Source: Myrica gale (Eukaryota > Streptophyta > Magnoliopsida > Fagales > Myricaceae). Taken from it: a stretch of 64,000 nucleotides of DNA. The translations under genes and the position numbers were made by a program. The stretch lies in the NCBI GenBank assembly GCA_963930655.1, contig OZ005603.1, positions 17,445,001 to 17,509,000 on the forward strand. Reading direction: 5' to 3'. The notes under the pieces are model-generated. The model was not told the origin of the DNA. It saw nothing but the letters and a program-made list of their open reading frames with translations, and made no database searches. Each line of letters starts with the position of its first letter. The stretch's first letter is position 1. Below are positions 1 through 11,447 of the stretch, in pieces.

Positions 1-578
1 AAGGCCCCCCCCCCATTCCTCTCCTTTCCTTCAAACTTTTCTCTCTTGTCATCTCAACACCTCAAGTCATGTGTCATAGCATTTACTCTCCTTGGGAGAC
101 TCATTCTCTCACACCTCACACTTGCAAATGTCTTGGCCGAATTTTACACTTCACTTTACTTTCCAACTCTTCCTCACTTGGCCGAATATTGCAATTTCTC
201 TCAACACTCTCCCACTTTCCTCTCTTGGCCGAACCACCCCTCTAGGATTCAAGGTTTGCTCTTTTCCTCTTGCACTCTAAACTACACTCTTCTTGCCTTC
301 TAAATCACACTCCAAGAACCTAAGTTAGATCTCTTTTGTGTGACCAAATCTCTCTTTGTGCAACCCCATCTCTTCCTTGAAAACCCTAACCATTAGCCTC
401 ATTTTTCTTGAAGAAGTTAGTCCATTTCCATTAGGACTAATCATTCAAGCTAACCACATTCTTTTACCCACCATAGAACCCACATTAGCACCACAAATCA
501 AGCTTGGACATATTCTAAGGAGGGTGAACCGAAACTTGGAAGAAAGAGGAGTTTAGGAAAAGTTTGGTAAAGGTAGAG

Positions 579-680
579 GTAAGCTTGGTTCTATTTGGTG
601 ATCTTACATAAAGTTTCATAAGTACTAACCTAGGGCATTTTATTTTTCTAGGTACTCAAGCTTGGGATAATCAACAAGGT
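579..680 (+). promoter_or_regulatory. Putative LTR-leader mini-intron and 27-nt mini-exon
   Basis: GAG|GTAAGC at 578/579, a perfect plant-type branch sequence TACTAAC (623-629), and a pyrimidine-rich acceptor TTTTTCTAG ending at 651 define a 73-nt intron. The following 27 nt (652-678) end in AAG and are followed by a second donor GTAAGG (679). Donor, branch point, acceptor and second donor all recur in F1 copies at 26939-27044, 9810-9905 (reverse) and 62641-62750 (reverse). The signals are seen directly; splicing is inferred. Confidence 0.5.
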
Positions 681-1805
681 AAGGTTTGGAACTTGTTCTT
701 CTCTTGATGGCCGAATGGTTTTATGTATAGATCTTGAAGTTTTAGGTTTTGATATGCCCTGATATTGTTAGATCTTGAATGTTTAAGAACCCTAGGTTGT
801 TTAAATGCTAGATCTAACCATGAAAACCTTAGATCTAAGGTTGAATGTGAAGAAAAATGCAAATGGAGAACAATGCATGTTAAAGGAAGTTAGATCTAGG
901 TCTTGTTGTGTTGGTTGGTTGCAAGTTAATTATTTTCCTTAGATCCATGGATGTTAGTGTGTATAAAGTGTAGATCTAATGTTGATGGGAATATTTGATG
1001 AAGGTATGAAGTTGATGCATGCTAGTTAGGTCACAAATGCAAAGGATATGCATGTTATAATTTTTAACATGAAAAATGTGACATTTTGAGGTATGGCCGA
1101 ATATGAGATGCTTAGGATTTCATGTATAATTTCGTACATGTTTAGATCTGGACATTGGCCATGATATGTGCAAGATTTATGACCCAATAAATGGTAGATG
1201 ATTATGTTAGGTAAAGGATGCATGCAAATTGAAGGAAACAAAAGAGAACCTAATTATTTGGATAAAAACATGTGTTGGCCGAATGGTATAAGCATGATAT
1301 ATTGTGTTGGTGTTTTGGATTCCTAGATCCTAGGTTGTGAAATTGTTGAATGGAGGATGGGATCACCATTGGAGTTGAAGTTGTGATTAAAGGATGCATA
1401 AAACTAGTGTTGGCCGAATGGTTAAAGTAAAAGAACCCTAATGGTAAATTATGATAAATAGGTTATAATTGTTGTGTTGGGGATTTGGCTAATTGGAATA
1501 ATAATTATTCGGAACCCTAGTTAGGGCTAGTATTTCGGATTAACTGAGGTTTAAGGTCCAAAGCAAGATTTAATCGTGATTAAAGTTATTGATGGTTTAA
1601 TGTAAGATTTTAGTAGAGCACATGAAATAATGGGAGACTTAGGTTTAATCCTAAATCCGTTGGTGTTAATTAAACCCTAATCAAGACATATATAAATATA
1701 TATTATATTGCAATAAAAATATTAATGATTAAATAAACTAAGTCTTGAATAATAGTTAAAGAGAAGAATAAATAAAATATTTTAAATGATTAAAAGAATT
1801 TCAGT

Positions 1806-1828
1806 GATATATATATATATATATATAT
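1806..1828. repeat. (AT)n microsatellite in F1 LTR
   Basis: Uninterrupted AT dinucleotide run. F1 copies carry an equivalent run at the same LTR position (8598-8640, 27311-27323, 59429-59455, 61681-61711), so it belonged to the family before these insertions. Length varies between copies. Confidence 0.9.
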
Positions 1829-4332
1829 CTTTGGTTGATAACCGATTTCAAAAATACAAGTGTTTAATGATTACGTACTGTCACGCCCCGAACGCTAGCC
1901 CGAAGGGGGTTAATGACAGCCGCGAACATCCACTCAATGAATGTTCCAGCGTTTCTCTTAATCATGCAGCGGATTTTTTTTTTTATACAAATACATAAAA
2001 CACCTACAACTGAGAGAGATGGGCCAAAGAGATTTACATAAACTTCAACTTACACAATTGACTACAACGGCAATAGTGAAAGCATCCAAATTACATGTCA
2101 TGTCTGCATGACTGAAGTACAAGTCCTAAGGGATTCCAACAAAACCTTTATATGGACCTACTCATAACATATAAGTAATACATCTTGAATCCTTATACAC
2201 ATAACATAGACATTCACAGGATGCCTGATAGTACTTCCTATGAACTCTTCAACTTCTGATTCTGATAACCACGACTAAGATACTAGACATCAAAAACCTT
2301 GAACTCTAATAGTCCGAATAACCCATGACCACCACACGACGGAGGCTCATGATGACTCTTCAAAATTACATCTAACCTTTAATGAACAACAAAGAGGGAT
2401 GAGGACGTTCCCATCGGTCCCTCTTCTAGATTTTCCCACCTGAATTGTTATCTGGAATGATACAATTGAAAACATCTGTGAGTCGAAAGACTCAGTAAGG
2501 AATTATAATTAAAACATGAGCTTGAAATCATGGTTTGCAAATATGAACTTGAAATCGTGAGTTTGAAACCATGAACTTATTCTTTGAACTCATAATCTTG
2601 AACTTGAAATCATACACTTGCTTTTAAACTTGAAATCATCATGAACTCGATATCATAATGAACTTAAAATTATAAGCATGCACTTGACTTAAAATCATAA
2701 GCATGCGCTTAAACTTGAAATAATTACAAACTTGAACATAATGTAATTCAAGTACAACTTGAAATATCATGAGCTTTAACTTTAAATAATCACAACTTGA
2801 ACTTTAAATATCATGTATACGTATATAATTCATGCATGATCATGAATCGTGATGCACGTGTATGCCTCATGATTGCATATGCACATGCACTTGCTCTTTT
2901 AAACATCTCTTATACTTATAAAGCTCTTTCTTTTGGAAAATCTTTTCCATTCTTATCCTATGGGCTACTTGAGCTCCATTTACCCCTGGCATCAGGGTTG
3001 TGCGTTCCCGTTGGACCTGTCCCCTATTTCCCTTGGGGACCTTACATATGGTCGAGCTAGCACACCTTCTCAATGTCCTTCAGTGGCTAGACACGACTCT
3101 TGGAGGTTCACACCTTCTTGCAAGCATCCTTCAGTGTGATTGCACATACCTCCTGGACTACCCATCCTTCTTGCAAGCATCCTTCGGTATGGGTGTCCTA
3201 GGTGACATCCATCCTTCACGTAAACGTCCTTCGGTATGGATGCACCTTCTTGACTTGGTACGGTACCGACCGACTTGGGTTCGTTCGTTAATTAACTTGT
3301 CATAAAACTTGTCATAAGTAGCATAAAAATGGTACTTTCATTTGCATAAAATTTGTCCTTCTTTCTTATGAGACAAATAAATGCAAATGCAATTGCTCAT
3401 GACGTGCTCATGTCATGCTTGGTAATCAACTTATCATAAAATGCTTCTAATGCTCTTGACAGTTCGTGCTTAATGACAAATATCTCATAAACCTTTCATG
3501 TTTTCCTTTGCACAAAAACTTCTTTCATGCTTTCATACAAATACATATACGATGTCATGCTTGTTGAGAAATAACTTGTCATGCGTGGTTATAAACATGT
3601 TATGCTTATTCATAAAAACATGCTGTGTATCATTCCAGTTTTGTAAAGCGTAAGTTGCTACTTACTATTTTCACTTACAAACGTAAGCTCCTCTTACTTT
3701 GCTTGCTTGTGGGTTGAATGCCCCTTTACCTACAATTGGATCATACCATTGTTATTCATAGGTTTACTAGACGTATAGAGTAATCAATCAATTACTCACG
3801 CTTCATCATACAAAATCGTCCTTATTCCTCATTCAATATCTCATACTTATTCCTCGTTCAATATCTCATACTTTGTCATACACATACTTCATCGTACAAA
3901 ATCATCCAACGCCCACGAAATTTGCCCCAAGTGCCCTCCTCATATAACCTCATATACAAGACGTAGACTTTACACATACAACTCAAAACTTCCAACCAAA
4001 AACAATGATTTCATCACTAGAACAAAGGTTATTGCATCTATTTCACTCCCTTTGGTCTTTTATCAAACACCTAGTATGCAAGTTGGTTTCTCTTGGGTTT
4101 ATAAATTCCCAAATCTAACCACACTCTCCATGGCTTTGTGCACAATCCATACAACTCTCTAAAACTCACTAGATCTACATTTTCTTCAAAGAAAACACAT
4201 GAATCTCAAGGAGAAATCTAACAACACACAACCATCACAACAACCAAGGAGAAACTAACAACACACAACCATCAACCATTCAAAAGAAAAAGAGAACATA
4301 GGTGAAAATGGGTATGGCTTGGCCGGCCATAA

Positions 4333-4435
4333 GCACTCACCTTCTTCTCTCTCTTTTTCTTTCTCTTCTTCCTTTCTTCTTCTTCTTTTCTCCTTCTTCT
4401 TTCTTTCTTTTCTTCTCTTCTCTTCTTCGGTGGGG
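4333..4435 (-). repeat. Homopurine leader tract (sense) of F2 LTR
   Basis: Almost pure TTC/TCT on +, hence GAA-rich purine on the LTR sense strand. It lies just downstream of a TATA-like CGTATAAGG, and its sense 3' end runs into a splice-donor-like GAAG|GTGAGTG. The same order holds in the other F2 copies. Confidence 0.75.
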
Positions 4436-4577
4436 AGCTAGGGCAAAATGACTTGTGGGAAAGGGGGGGGTTGCCTTATACGTAAAGGGCTTGGGGAAAA
4501 GACAAGGCTGCCCTCCCTTATTTCCCCCTTTTTCACATGAATTCCACCTCACGTATTTTCTAGGGATTTAGTTATAT

Positions 4578-4946
4578 GTGTCGACACCATCACTAAAGGT
4601 GTCGACACTTACAACACATTTAGTAGGATGTGTCGACACCATCACTCAAGGTGTCGACACTTCCAACACTTGGCCAAAGTGGGAAAAAATGTAAACTCTC
4701 GGGTTTCAGTTAGATGTGTCGACACCATCACTCAAGGTGTCGACACTTCCATCACTTGGTCAAAATCCACGGGAGTTCTGGAAAAAGGCGAACTCTCGGG
4801 TATCGGTCTAATGTGTCGACACTTTGACCCAAGGTGTCGACACTTACAACACTTAGTCAAAATTCACTTTGGGCTCCAGAAAAGGTAAACTTTCGGGTGT
4901 TAGTCTAATGTGTCGACACTATGCTCCAATGTGTCGACACTTACAC
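4578..4946. repeat. Array of paired GTGTCGACAC palindromes in F2 U3
   Basis: Ten exact GTGTCGACAC decamers in five pairs. Each pair is separated by about 10-13 nt and pairs repeat every 75-100 bp. Spacers share words such as CATCACTCAAG and TTACAACACTTAGTC. It lies between the LTR start (5159 on minus) and the TATA-like site, that is, in U3. Confidence 0.92.
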
Positions 4947-5159
4947 CAACAATCACTCATTTAATCATACGTACATATTGAGGGAATCATAAACGACATC
5001 AATAAGGTAAGGTCGGGATCTCACAGCAATGTTACCTAAAAACAGGGTGCTAAAAATCTTCCTATTCCAACACCCCAATTATGATCCTCCAATTATTTCA
5101 CTAAATACCCAAATACTCTTCCGCAATAATCAGAGCACATGAAAAGTTGGGGTCTCACA

Positions 5160-6287
5160 CGTACTATTTCTTAAAGTCTAAGAAATATTTGAATCGCTTG
5201 TAGGCGATCCACGTGTCTTATACACTACCCAGGAAGGCCAAGTGTAAGTGGATACTGTAAGTGGACAGTAAGTGTTCCTTTTTCAAAACTATAATGACAC
5301 ACTGCATCGTTTCATGAACAAGCATGAGAGTTTAATCGAGCATGACACGACATGTGCATTGCATGAATTTTTCAAGAAGAATGTTTATGCAATGATTTTA
5401 TGGAAAGACTATGAAAAGTTTTATGAAACGATAAGTAAGTTAAGGGGCACTGGTCGGTACCGTACCATCAAGATGGACTCCCATACCGAAGGACGAATGC
5501 GAGAAGGATGGGTGAATCCACGAGGCTGTGCAACCACACTGAAGGACATTGAGAAGGTGTGGGCCTCCAAGGGTCAAGTCTAGCCACTGAAGGACGAATG
5601 CGAGAAGGTGCGCTAGCTGACCATATGTAAGGTCCCCAAGGGAATTAGGGGACGGTTCCAGAGGGAACGCACAACCCTGACTTCAGGGGTTAAATTGAGC
5701 GAGCCCACAAGTAAAAGATATGAAATGGTTATGAAAAGGCCAAGAATGGCACAAGTATGAATAAGTAATTTTCAAGGGCCAAGGGCCAATTTTATAAGCA
5801 AGTACGAAAGAAAGATTTTCAAGGGTCTGGGGCCGAATTTAAGCAAGAGCATATGCATATCCATGACATGCATGTGCATCACTTATCAAGTTCTTTCTTT
5901 CATGATTAAGCAAGCATAAGTCAAGAGCATGTTTCAAATTTATGTCTTTCCCTTACTGAGTCTTTTTGACTCACGTTTTCAAAATTGTGTCATTCCAGAT
6001 GCCTCAGGTGAAGAGAGTCAGGAGGACTACCTGACATAGAAGCACAAGAATTTTGTTTCAAAAATTTTGATGATAGTGGCTTGATCGTCACTAGTTGGCT
6101 TTTGATGTGTTATATATGTTTTGTATGAAAAACTTAATGAGAACCCTGATTATGTATTGTTTAGCTCGAATCCCTCGCGATCCTGTACGTTTCCGTCGTA
6201 ATCACGTAAGTATGTAACTAAGAACGCTGGAGTCATCCGGGGGAGCGGCTGTCACGGTCCCTGCAGGATGCCGTTCGAGGCGTGACA
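5160..6287 (+). mobile_element. F1 LTR, sense, right part to its 3' terminus
   Basis: Resumes the LTR broken at 1878 after target copy CGTAC (5160-5164). It aligns with 27367-28455 of the other sense F1 copy. It contains the GGTACCGTACC/GAAGGACG repeat module (5454-5700) and the ACTGAGTC...GACTCA stem with CATTCCAG (5950-6000), and ends GGCGTGACA at 6287. The gypsy RNase H reading frame follows immediately. Its 5' end and left target copy are outside the window. Confidence 0.88.
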
Positions 6288-6289
6288 TT

Positions 6290-7314
6290 AAATGTGAGAT
6301 ATTCACCGACCATAAGAGCCTCAAGTATTTTAACACCCAGAAAGAGCTGAACATGAGGCAGTGACGATGGCTTTTGTTGATTAAAGATTATGATTGCACA
6401 ATAAGCTATCACCCCGGAAAAGCTAATGTGGTGGCCGACGCATTAAGTAGGAAGTCGGCAGAGACAAGTTCAGCAGAGGCAAGTTCAATGGAGGTGGTGC
6501 CCGAGGAAATCAGAAGAGATTTAAAAAGGGCAGAGATCGTGCTTATCATTGTCGATCAGTTTGTCTCTATTGAGGGGCTCTCATTGCAAACTACCCTGGA
6601 GGAGCAGATTCGGGAGGCCCAGAAGAATGATAAGGTGATTGAAGAGATTAGAGAGCGAATTGGGAAAAAGGAAGACCCTGATTTTGGAGATAAGGATGGG
6701 TTATTACGATATCGAGGCAGAGTTTGTGTGCCAAGTACAAGGGAGGTTAAAGACTTGATTCTAGCAGAGGCTCATTCTACGCCTTATACCATCCATCTAG
6801 GAGGCACGAAGATGTATCGAGATATTAAGAAGATCTTTTGGTGGCCTAATATGAAGTGGGAGATAGCCAAGTATGTGGCTCGATGTTTGACTTGCCAGAA
6901 GGTGAAAGCAGAGCACCAGAGGCCAGCAGGAACATTAAAGCCTCTAGAGATCCCTGAATGGAAGTGGGAAGGGATAGCCATGGATTTTGTAGTAGGGTTG
7001 CCTCGAACTACTTCGGGTTACGATGCTATATGGGTGATCGTGGACTGACTAACCAAGTCGGCACACTTCTTACCCATTAAGGTGAAGTATACCCCGGAGA
7101 AGTTAGCGGAGATTTATCTTCAAGAGATTGTCAGATTACATGGAGTGCCCAAGAGCATAGTGTCAGATAGAGATCCGAGATTTACTTCGAGATTCTGGAA
7201 AAGATTGCAGGAGTCGTTGGGAACTCGATTGAATTTTAGTACCGCTTTCCACCCACAGACGGATGGGCAGTCGGAAAGAACTATACAAATTCTGGAGGAT
7301 ATGCTCAGGGCTTG
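6290..7314 (+). pseudogene. pol: Tekay-like pol: RNase H end, zinc-binding and core integrase (5' part)
   Basis: Frame starts at KCEIFTDHKSLKYF, the typical RNase H catalytic-Asp region, and continues through YHPGKANVVADALSRKS (end of RNase H). The integrase zinc finger follows (two His near HSTPYTIH, then CLTC), then the catalytic core with Asp in AMDFVVGLP, Asp in SDRDPRF and Glu in GQSERTIQ, a D-D-E triad. Two in-frame stops are visible: TGA at 6362-6364 in RQ*RW and TGA at 7046-7048 in VD*LTKSA. Both are where CGA (Arg) would be expected. The frame is cut after MLRACV by the LTR at 7315 and resumes at 11448. The enzyme would have integrated element cDNA into chromatin; it is dead here. 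Confidence 0.9.
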
Positions 7315-8597
7315 TGTCACGCCTCGAACGGCATCCCGCAGGGACCGTGACAGCCGCGAGCTATCCCCCGGATGGCTCCAGCGTTCTTACTTATTTTCTT
7401 ACTTGATTACGGCGGAAACGTACAGGATCGCGAGGGGTTTGAGCAAATACTTACATAATCAGGGTTCTCATTAAATTCATACAAAACAAATATTTAAAAC
7501 ATATTAGAACCCAATTAGTGACACACATGTCACTATCAACAAAATGCGAAGCTTAACATCTTGGGCATCTAGGTCAGGTAGTCCTCCTGACTCTCTTCAC
7601 CTGATACATCTGGAATGACACAGTTTTAAAAACGTGAGTCAAAAAGACTCAGTAAGGGAAAAACGTAAAACTTAAATCATGCTCTTGACTCATGCTTGCT
7701 TAATCATGAAAGAAGGAAAACTTGATAACTGATGCATATGCGTGCTCATGAATTATGCATATGCTCTTGCTTAGTGTTTTCGGCCCCAGGCCCTTGAAAA
7801 CCACTTTCTTTCATACTTGCTTGTAAAACTGGCCCTTGGCCCTTAAAAAAAATCATTCATTCGTACTTGTGCCCTTGTTGGCCTTATCATAATTATTTCA
7901 TGTCTTTTACTTGTGGGCTCGCTCCATTTGACCCCTGAAGTCAGGGTTGTGCGTTCCCTTCGGAACCGTCCCCGAATTCCCTTAGAGACCTTACATCTGG
8001 TCGAGCTAGCCCTTGAAGTGGCCCCGGGCCTGATGGCTAGACACGACCCTTGGAGGCACCACACCTTCTCACTGTCCTTCAGTGTGGCTTGCACAGCCTC
8101 TTGGATTCACCCATCCTTCTCATAAATGTCCTTCGGTATGGGAGTCCAACTTGATGGTACGGTACCGACCGGTGCCCTTAATCTTAACTTATCGTTTCAT
8201 AAAACTTCTCATATTCTTTCCATAAAAATCATTGCATAATTTTCTTTTTGAAAAATTCATGCAATGCACATGTCATGTCATGCTTGCTTAAAATTCATGC
8301 TTGTTCATGAAATTCATGTCATGTCATGCTTTCTTAAAATTCATGCTTATTCATGAAATTCATATCATGTCATGCTTTCTTAAAATCCATACTTGTTCAT
8401 GAAACGATGCAGTGTGTCATTCCAGTTTTGAAAAGAATACTTACTGTACACTTACAGTATCCACTTACAATTCCACTTACTCTTGCTCTTCTTGTTCGTG
8501 TATACAGACACGTGGATCGCCTACAAGCGATTCAAATATTCTTTTAGACTTTAAGAATTATGAAATCATTTCTTTTGAAATCAGTCATCAATCGAAG

Positions 8598-8628
<31 letters not shown>

Positions 8629-8640
8629 TATATATATATA
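8598..8640. repeat. (AT)n microsatellite in F1 LTR
   Basis: AT dinucleotide run of about 43 bp with one interruption, at the position shared by all F1 LTRs. Confidence 0.9.
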
Positions 8641-9809
8641 CATATTACTGAAATTCATTTAATTACAAAATAATTATTTTATTCTTTTCCTTAAATATTC
8701 AAAACTTAGCTTATTAAATCATTAATATTTTTATTGAAATAAAAATATATTTATCCATGTACGTGTCTCGATTAGGGTTAAATAATACTCATAGGTTTAG
8801 ATTTAAACCTAAATCTCTTTTTATTACACGTACTACATTAAACCTTATATCTAACTATTAATAATTTATTCATGATTAAATCTTAACTTAGACTTTAAAC
8901 CTCAAATAAAACCCGAGTAAAACTTAACTAGGGTTTCAATAATATTTAATAAAGATCATGGCTCTACAAATTTTATTCCAACTAGCCTAACTCTAATTTT
9001 CTTATCCAACACAACAATAAAAATACATAAATCATGAATTGCACTTAGGGTTAACTTTTCTTGCAACTTTCGGCCACTACCATTTATGCACCAATTAAAT
9101 CACAACTTTTTCTCCAAGGGTGATCCCATCCTCCAATCAACAAATTTCACAACCTAATATCTACAAATCAAAACACCAATACCATACACTATACTCATGG
9201 CATTCGGCCAACACATGTTTTTACCCAATGATTAGTTTTCCTTTATTTCCTTCAACATGCATGCTTCCAATACTTAACATAATCATCTACTATGCATTTA
9301 AGGTCATAAATCTTGCACATGTTAAAGGCCAATGTCCAAATCTACACATATTCAAAACTATACATGAAAATCCACATAGCTTATTTTCGGCCTTACCCAA
9401 AATGTACCCTTTTTCATGCTAAAAATCATATCATGCACATCCTTTGCATTTGTGACCTAACTAGCATGCATACACTTAATCTTTTTATCAAACAATTCCA
9501 TCAACAATAGGTCTACTCTTTATTCACACTAATATCCATAGATCTAAACAAAGATATCATTTTTTCATCACCCAACATATCAAAACTTAGATCTAACTTC
9601 CTTTAGCCTACATTGTTCTCCATTTACATTTTTCTTCACATACAACCTTAGATCTAGGGCTTCCATGGTTAGATCTAACATGTAAACAACCTAGGGTTCC
9701 TAAGCATCCAAGATCTAACAACATCAAGGCATCTATCAAAATACAACTCCAAAATCTTACACATAGGCCATTCGGCCACTCATGCTAACCCAACAAAAAT
9801 CATTTTAGT

Positions 9810-9905
9810 CTTACCTTGTTGTTTGTCCAAGCTTGAGCACCTAGAAAATAAAACATCTATGGTTAGTACTTGTGATGCTTAAGGCAAGAACATCAATGAA
9901 CTAAT
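9810..9905 (-). promoter_or_regulatory. Putative leader mini-intron/mini-exon, antisense F1 copy
   Basis: Read on minus: donor AAAG|GTAAGATT, then TACTAACC, then TTTTATTTTCTAG, a 26-nt mini-exon (9815-9840), then AAG|GTAAGAC. This is the same order as at 579-680 although the bases between have diverged. Confidence 0.5.
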
Positions 9906-10795
9906 CTTACCTTTACTCTTTACCAACTCTTCCTATCCTTTTCCTCCTTCAAAGATTTGGTCCACCCTCCTTAGAAATGACCAAGCTTGGTTTAAAAGAA
10001 GCTCTATGGTGGTGAAGAGGACATGGTAAATTTGAAGAATAATGGTGTCAAATGACTAGGGTTTTCAAGGTAGGACTTTTGTCTACAACAAGAGAGATTT
10101 ACTTGGCTTTTGGAATGGGTTTTGGCAAGCTAGATGGAAGTGGTTTAGAGGCAAGATGAAATAGAGCAAACCTTGAACATTGCATGAGAGATTCGGCTAA
10201 GGGAAGCAAAAGGGAGAGAGTTGTGTAAGCTTGTAAGATTCGGCCAAGGCTTAGAATGGGAGAGAGTTGAGTGAATGAGGGATTCGGTCATGGCATTTGC
10301 AAAGGGTTTGTGTGAGTTTGAGTCTCCCCATGCAACCCTAAGGCTATGACATAGGGTTGAGAGAGAGAATGGTCATGAGAGAATTTGAAAGAGGGAGGGG
10401 GGATGAATGGAGGGGTTGGCCGACCAAGCTAAGGCCCTTTGTCTTCTCTCTCTTTCTTATTTCTTTTCACCTTTTTCTCTCACATCAATTGTCTCCAAAA
10501 GCTTGTCTTGCATTTTGAAATCCTTCTCTCTCTCTTCCCATTCATTTCCATCGACATTCACTCCCCTTTCTCACTTTTTCTCTTCTCTTTTCACTTCCAT
10601 GAGTTGTCTCATCACTCTTACACTTCTTACACCTTCTTACACCTCCTTACACTTCACATGGCCTTACTTTATGGCTTTTCAAATTCACCCTAAAGCCTTT
10701 CACGTAAATGCCTTGTATTTTACTTAGTTTGGTTGATTTTCAACCAACCTAGTTACTCCCACATTGAATGGCAACTAACTTTCAACTTGGTTTTC

Positions 10796-11040
10796 ACTTA
10801 TCACCTAACTTATCTCTTTATAAGCTCTCTTACTTATCTATCCATTCCAATAGCTTATCATCTCATAAGCATGTTCTCTTATCATGTGATAATGACCTTA
10901 GCCTATCTCTACAATAATCACAAGGCCTTATCACTCTAAAGGTTTCCTAGCTTATCATGCTTGCTTATCACTATGATAAGCAAGTGTGCTTATCAATTAA
11001 ATCATTTCTAAACTTATCACATAACTACATAGCTTATCAT
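10796..11040. repeat. CTTATC/GATAAG array in F1 U3
   Basis: About a dozen CTTATC or GATAAG words in roughly 245 bp, within the U3 end of the antisense F1 LTR. GATAAG is the plant I-box/GATA-factor core. The same array occurs at 25865-26105 and 63645-63885. Binding is inferred. Confidence 0.75.
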
Positions 11041-11447
11041 TTGAATATTCATATGGAAATTCTATTAATAATATAGAACACATCATAATATTACATGTCA
11101 CATACAATATTTAATCCATGTATTCAAAAGAATTTCATTATTTAATCTATTAATAATTTCGGCTTATACAAGGAAATTATTAAAGCAAAAATTCGAATTA
11201 TATGGCCCATGAATCATAGTAGGTAAAAATATTAATTTGTAAAAGAGGAACTTACTTGCATAAAATGGCATATTAATTATTTAAAGAGATTTTATGAGAT
11301 AAAATCCCATTTAAATCGAAATACCATAACATAAAAATTAGGCCATACATTGGCCAAAACATAGCCCCATTAAGAAATAAAAACTATTACATTGGAAAAA
11401 TAAAATAATACATAAGCAATTACGTAGGGGAAAATCGGGGTCTCACA

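Larger units (their letters stand above)
1..1878 (+). mobile_element. Gypsy (Tekay-type) LTR, family F1, sense, left part
   Basis: Interior of a long LTR whose sense strand starts TGTGAGACCCCG and ends GGCGTGACA. The window opens inside it. It aligns with 26480-27370 of the F1 copy at 25406-28455. The segment 940-1800 is missing from that copy but matches, reversed, the F1 copies at 7315 and 58252. It carries leader splice signals (579-679), many AGATCT/TTCGGCC words and an (AT)n run at 1806-1828. The F2 LTR at 1879 interrupts it and it resumes at 5160. This LTR sits in the RNase H region of the Tekay element that continues at 6288. Confidence 0.85.
1879..5159 (-). mobile_element. Solo LTR, family F2 (Tekay-type gypsy), antisense
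   Basis: Starts TGTCACGCCCCGAACGCTAG and ends GGGGTCTCACA, so the LTR sense strand is minus. The 5-bp target duplication CGTAC occurs at 1874-1878 and 5160-5164. No internal domain is present, which makes this a 3281-bp solo LTR. It resembles the two LTRs of the element at 41569-50105. Landmarks in + order: family end, hairpin with TGAGTC/GACTCA (about 2484), GGTACCGTACC module (about 3000-3270), pyrimidine tract (4330-4435; purine in sense), TATA-like site (about 4475) and the GTGTCGACAC array (4578-4946). Confidence 0.93.
7315..11447 (-). mobile_element. Solo LTR, family F1, antisense, 4133 bp
   Basis: Starts TGTCACGCCTCGAACGGCAT and ends ATCGGGGTCTCACA, flanked by GCTTG at 7310-7314 and 11448-11452. 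The integrase frame is continuous once it and one target copy are removed. No internal domain remains. It is the most complete F1 LTR in the window. In sense order (from 11447 down): U3 with a CTTATC/GATAAG array (10796-11040), a pyrimidine-rich leader (about 10440-10700), leader splice signals (9810-9905), an AT-rich stretch, the GGTACCGTACC module (7915-8175) and the family 3' end. Confidence 0.95.

Noticed and set aside
377..400. AACCCTAA words as interstitial telomere repeats
   Set aside because: Only single or double units scattered in LTRs; no tandem array.
46..556. Small ORFs at the window start, repeated at 26463-26757
   Set aside because: Leader sequence of F1 LTRs; frames shift between copies and a deletion removes part in the second.
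5272..5583. 103-codon ORF
   Set aside because: Lies in the F1 LTR body across the GGTACC module; the other sense F1 copy (27480-27790) has indels that break it.
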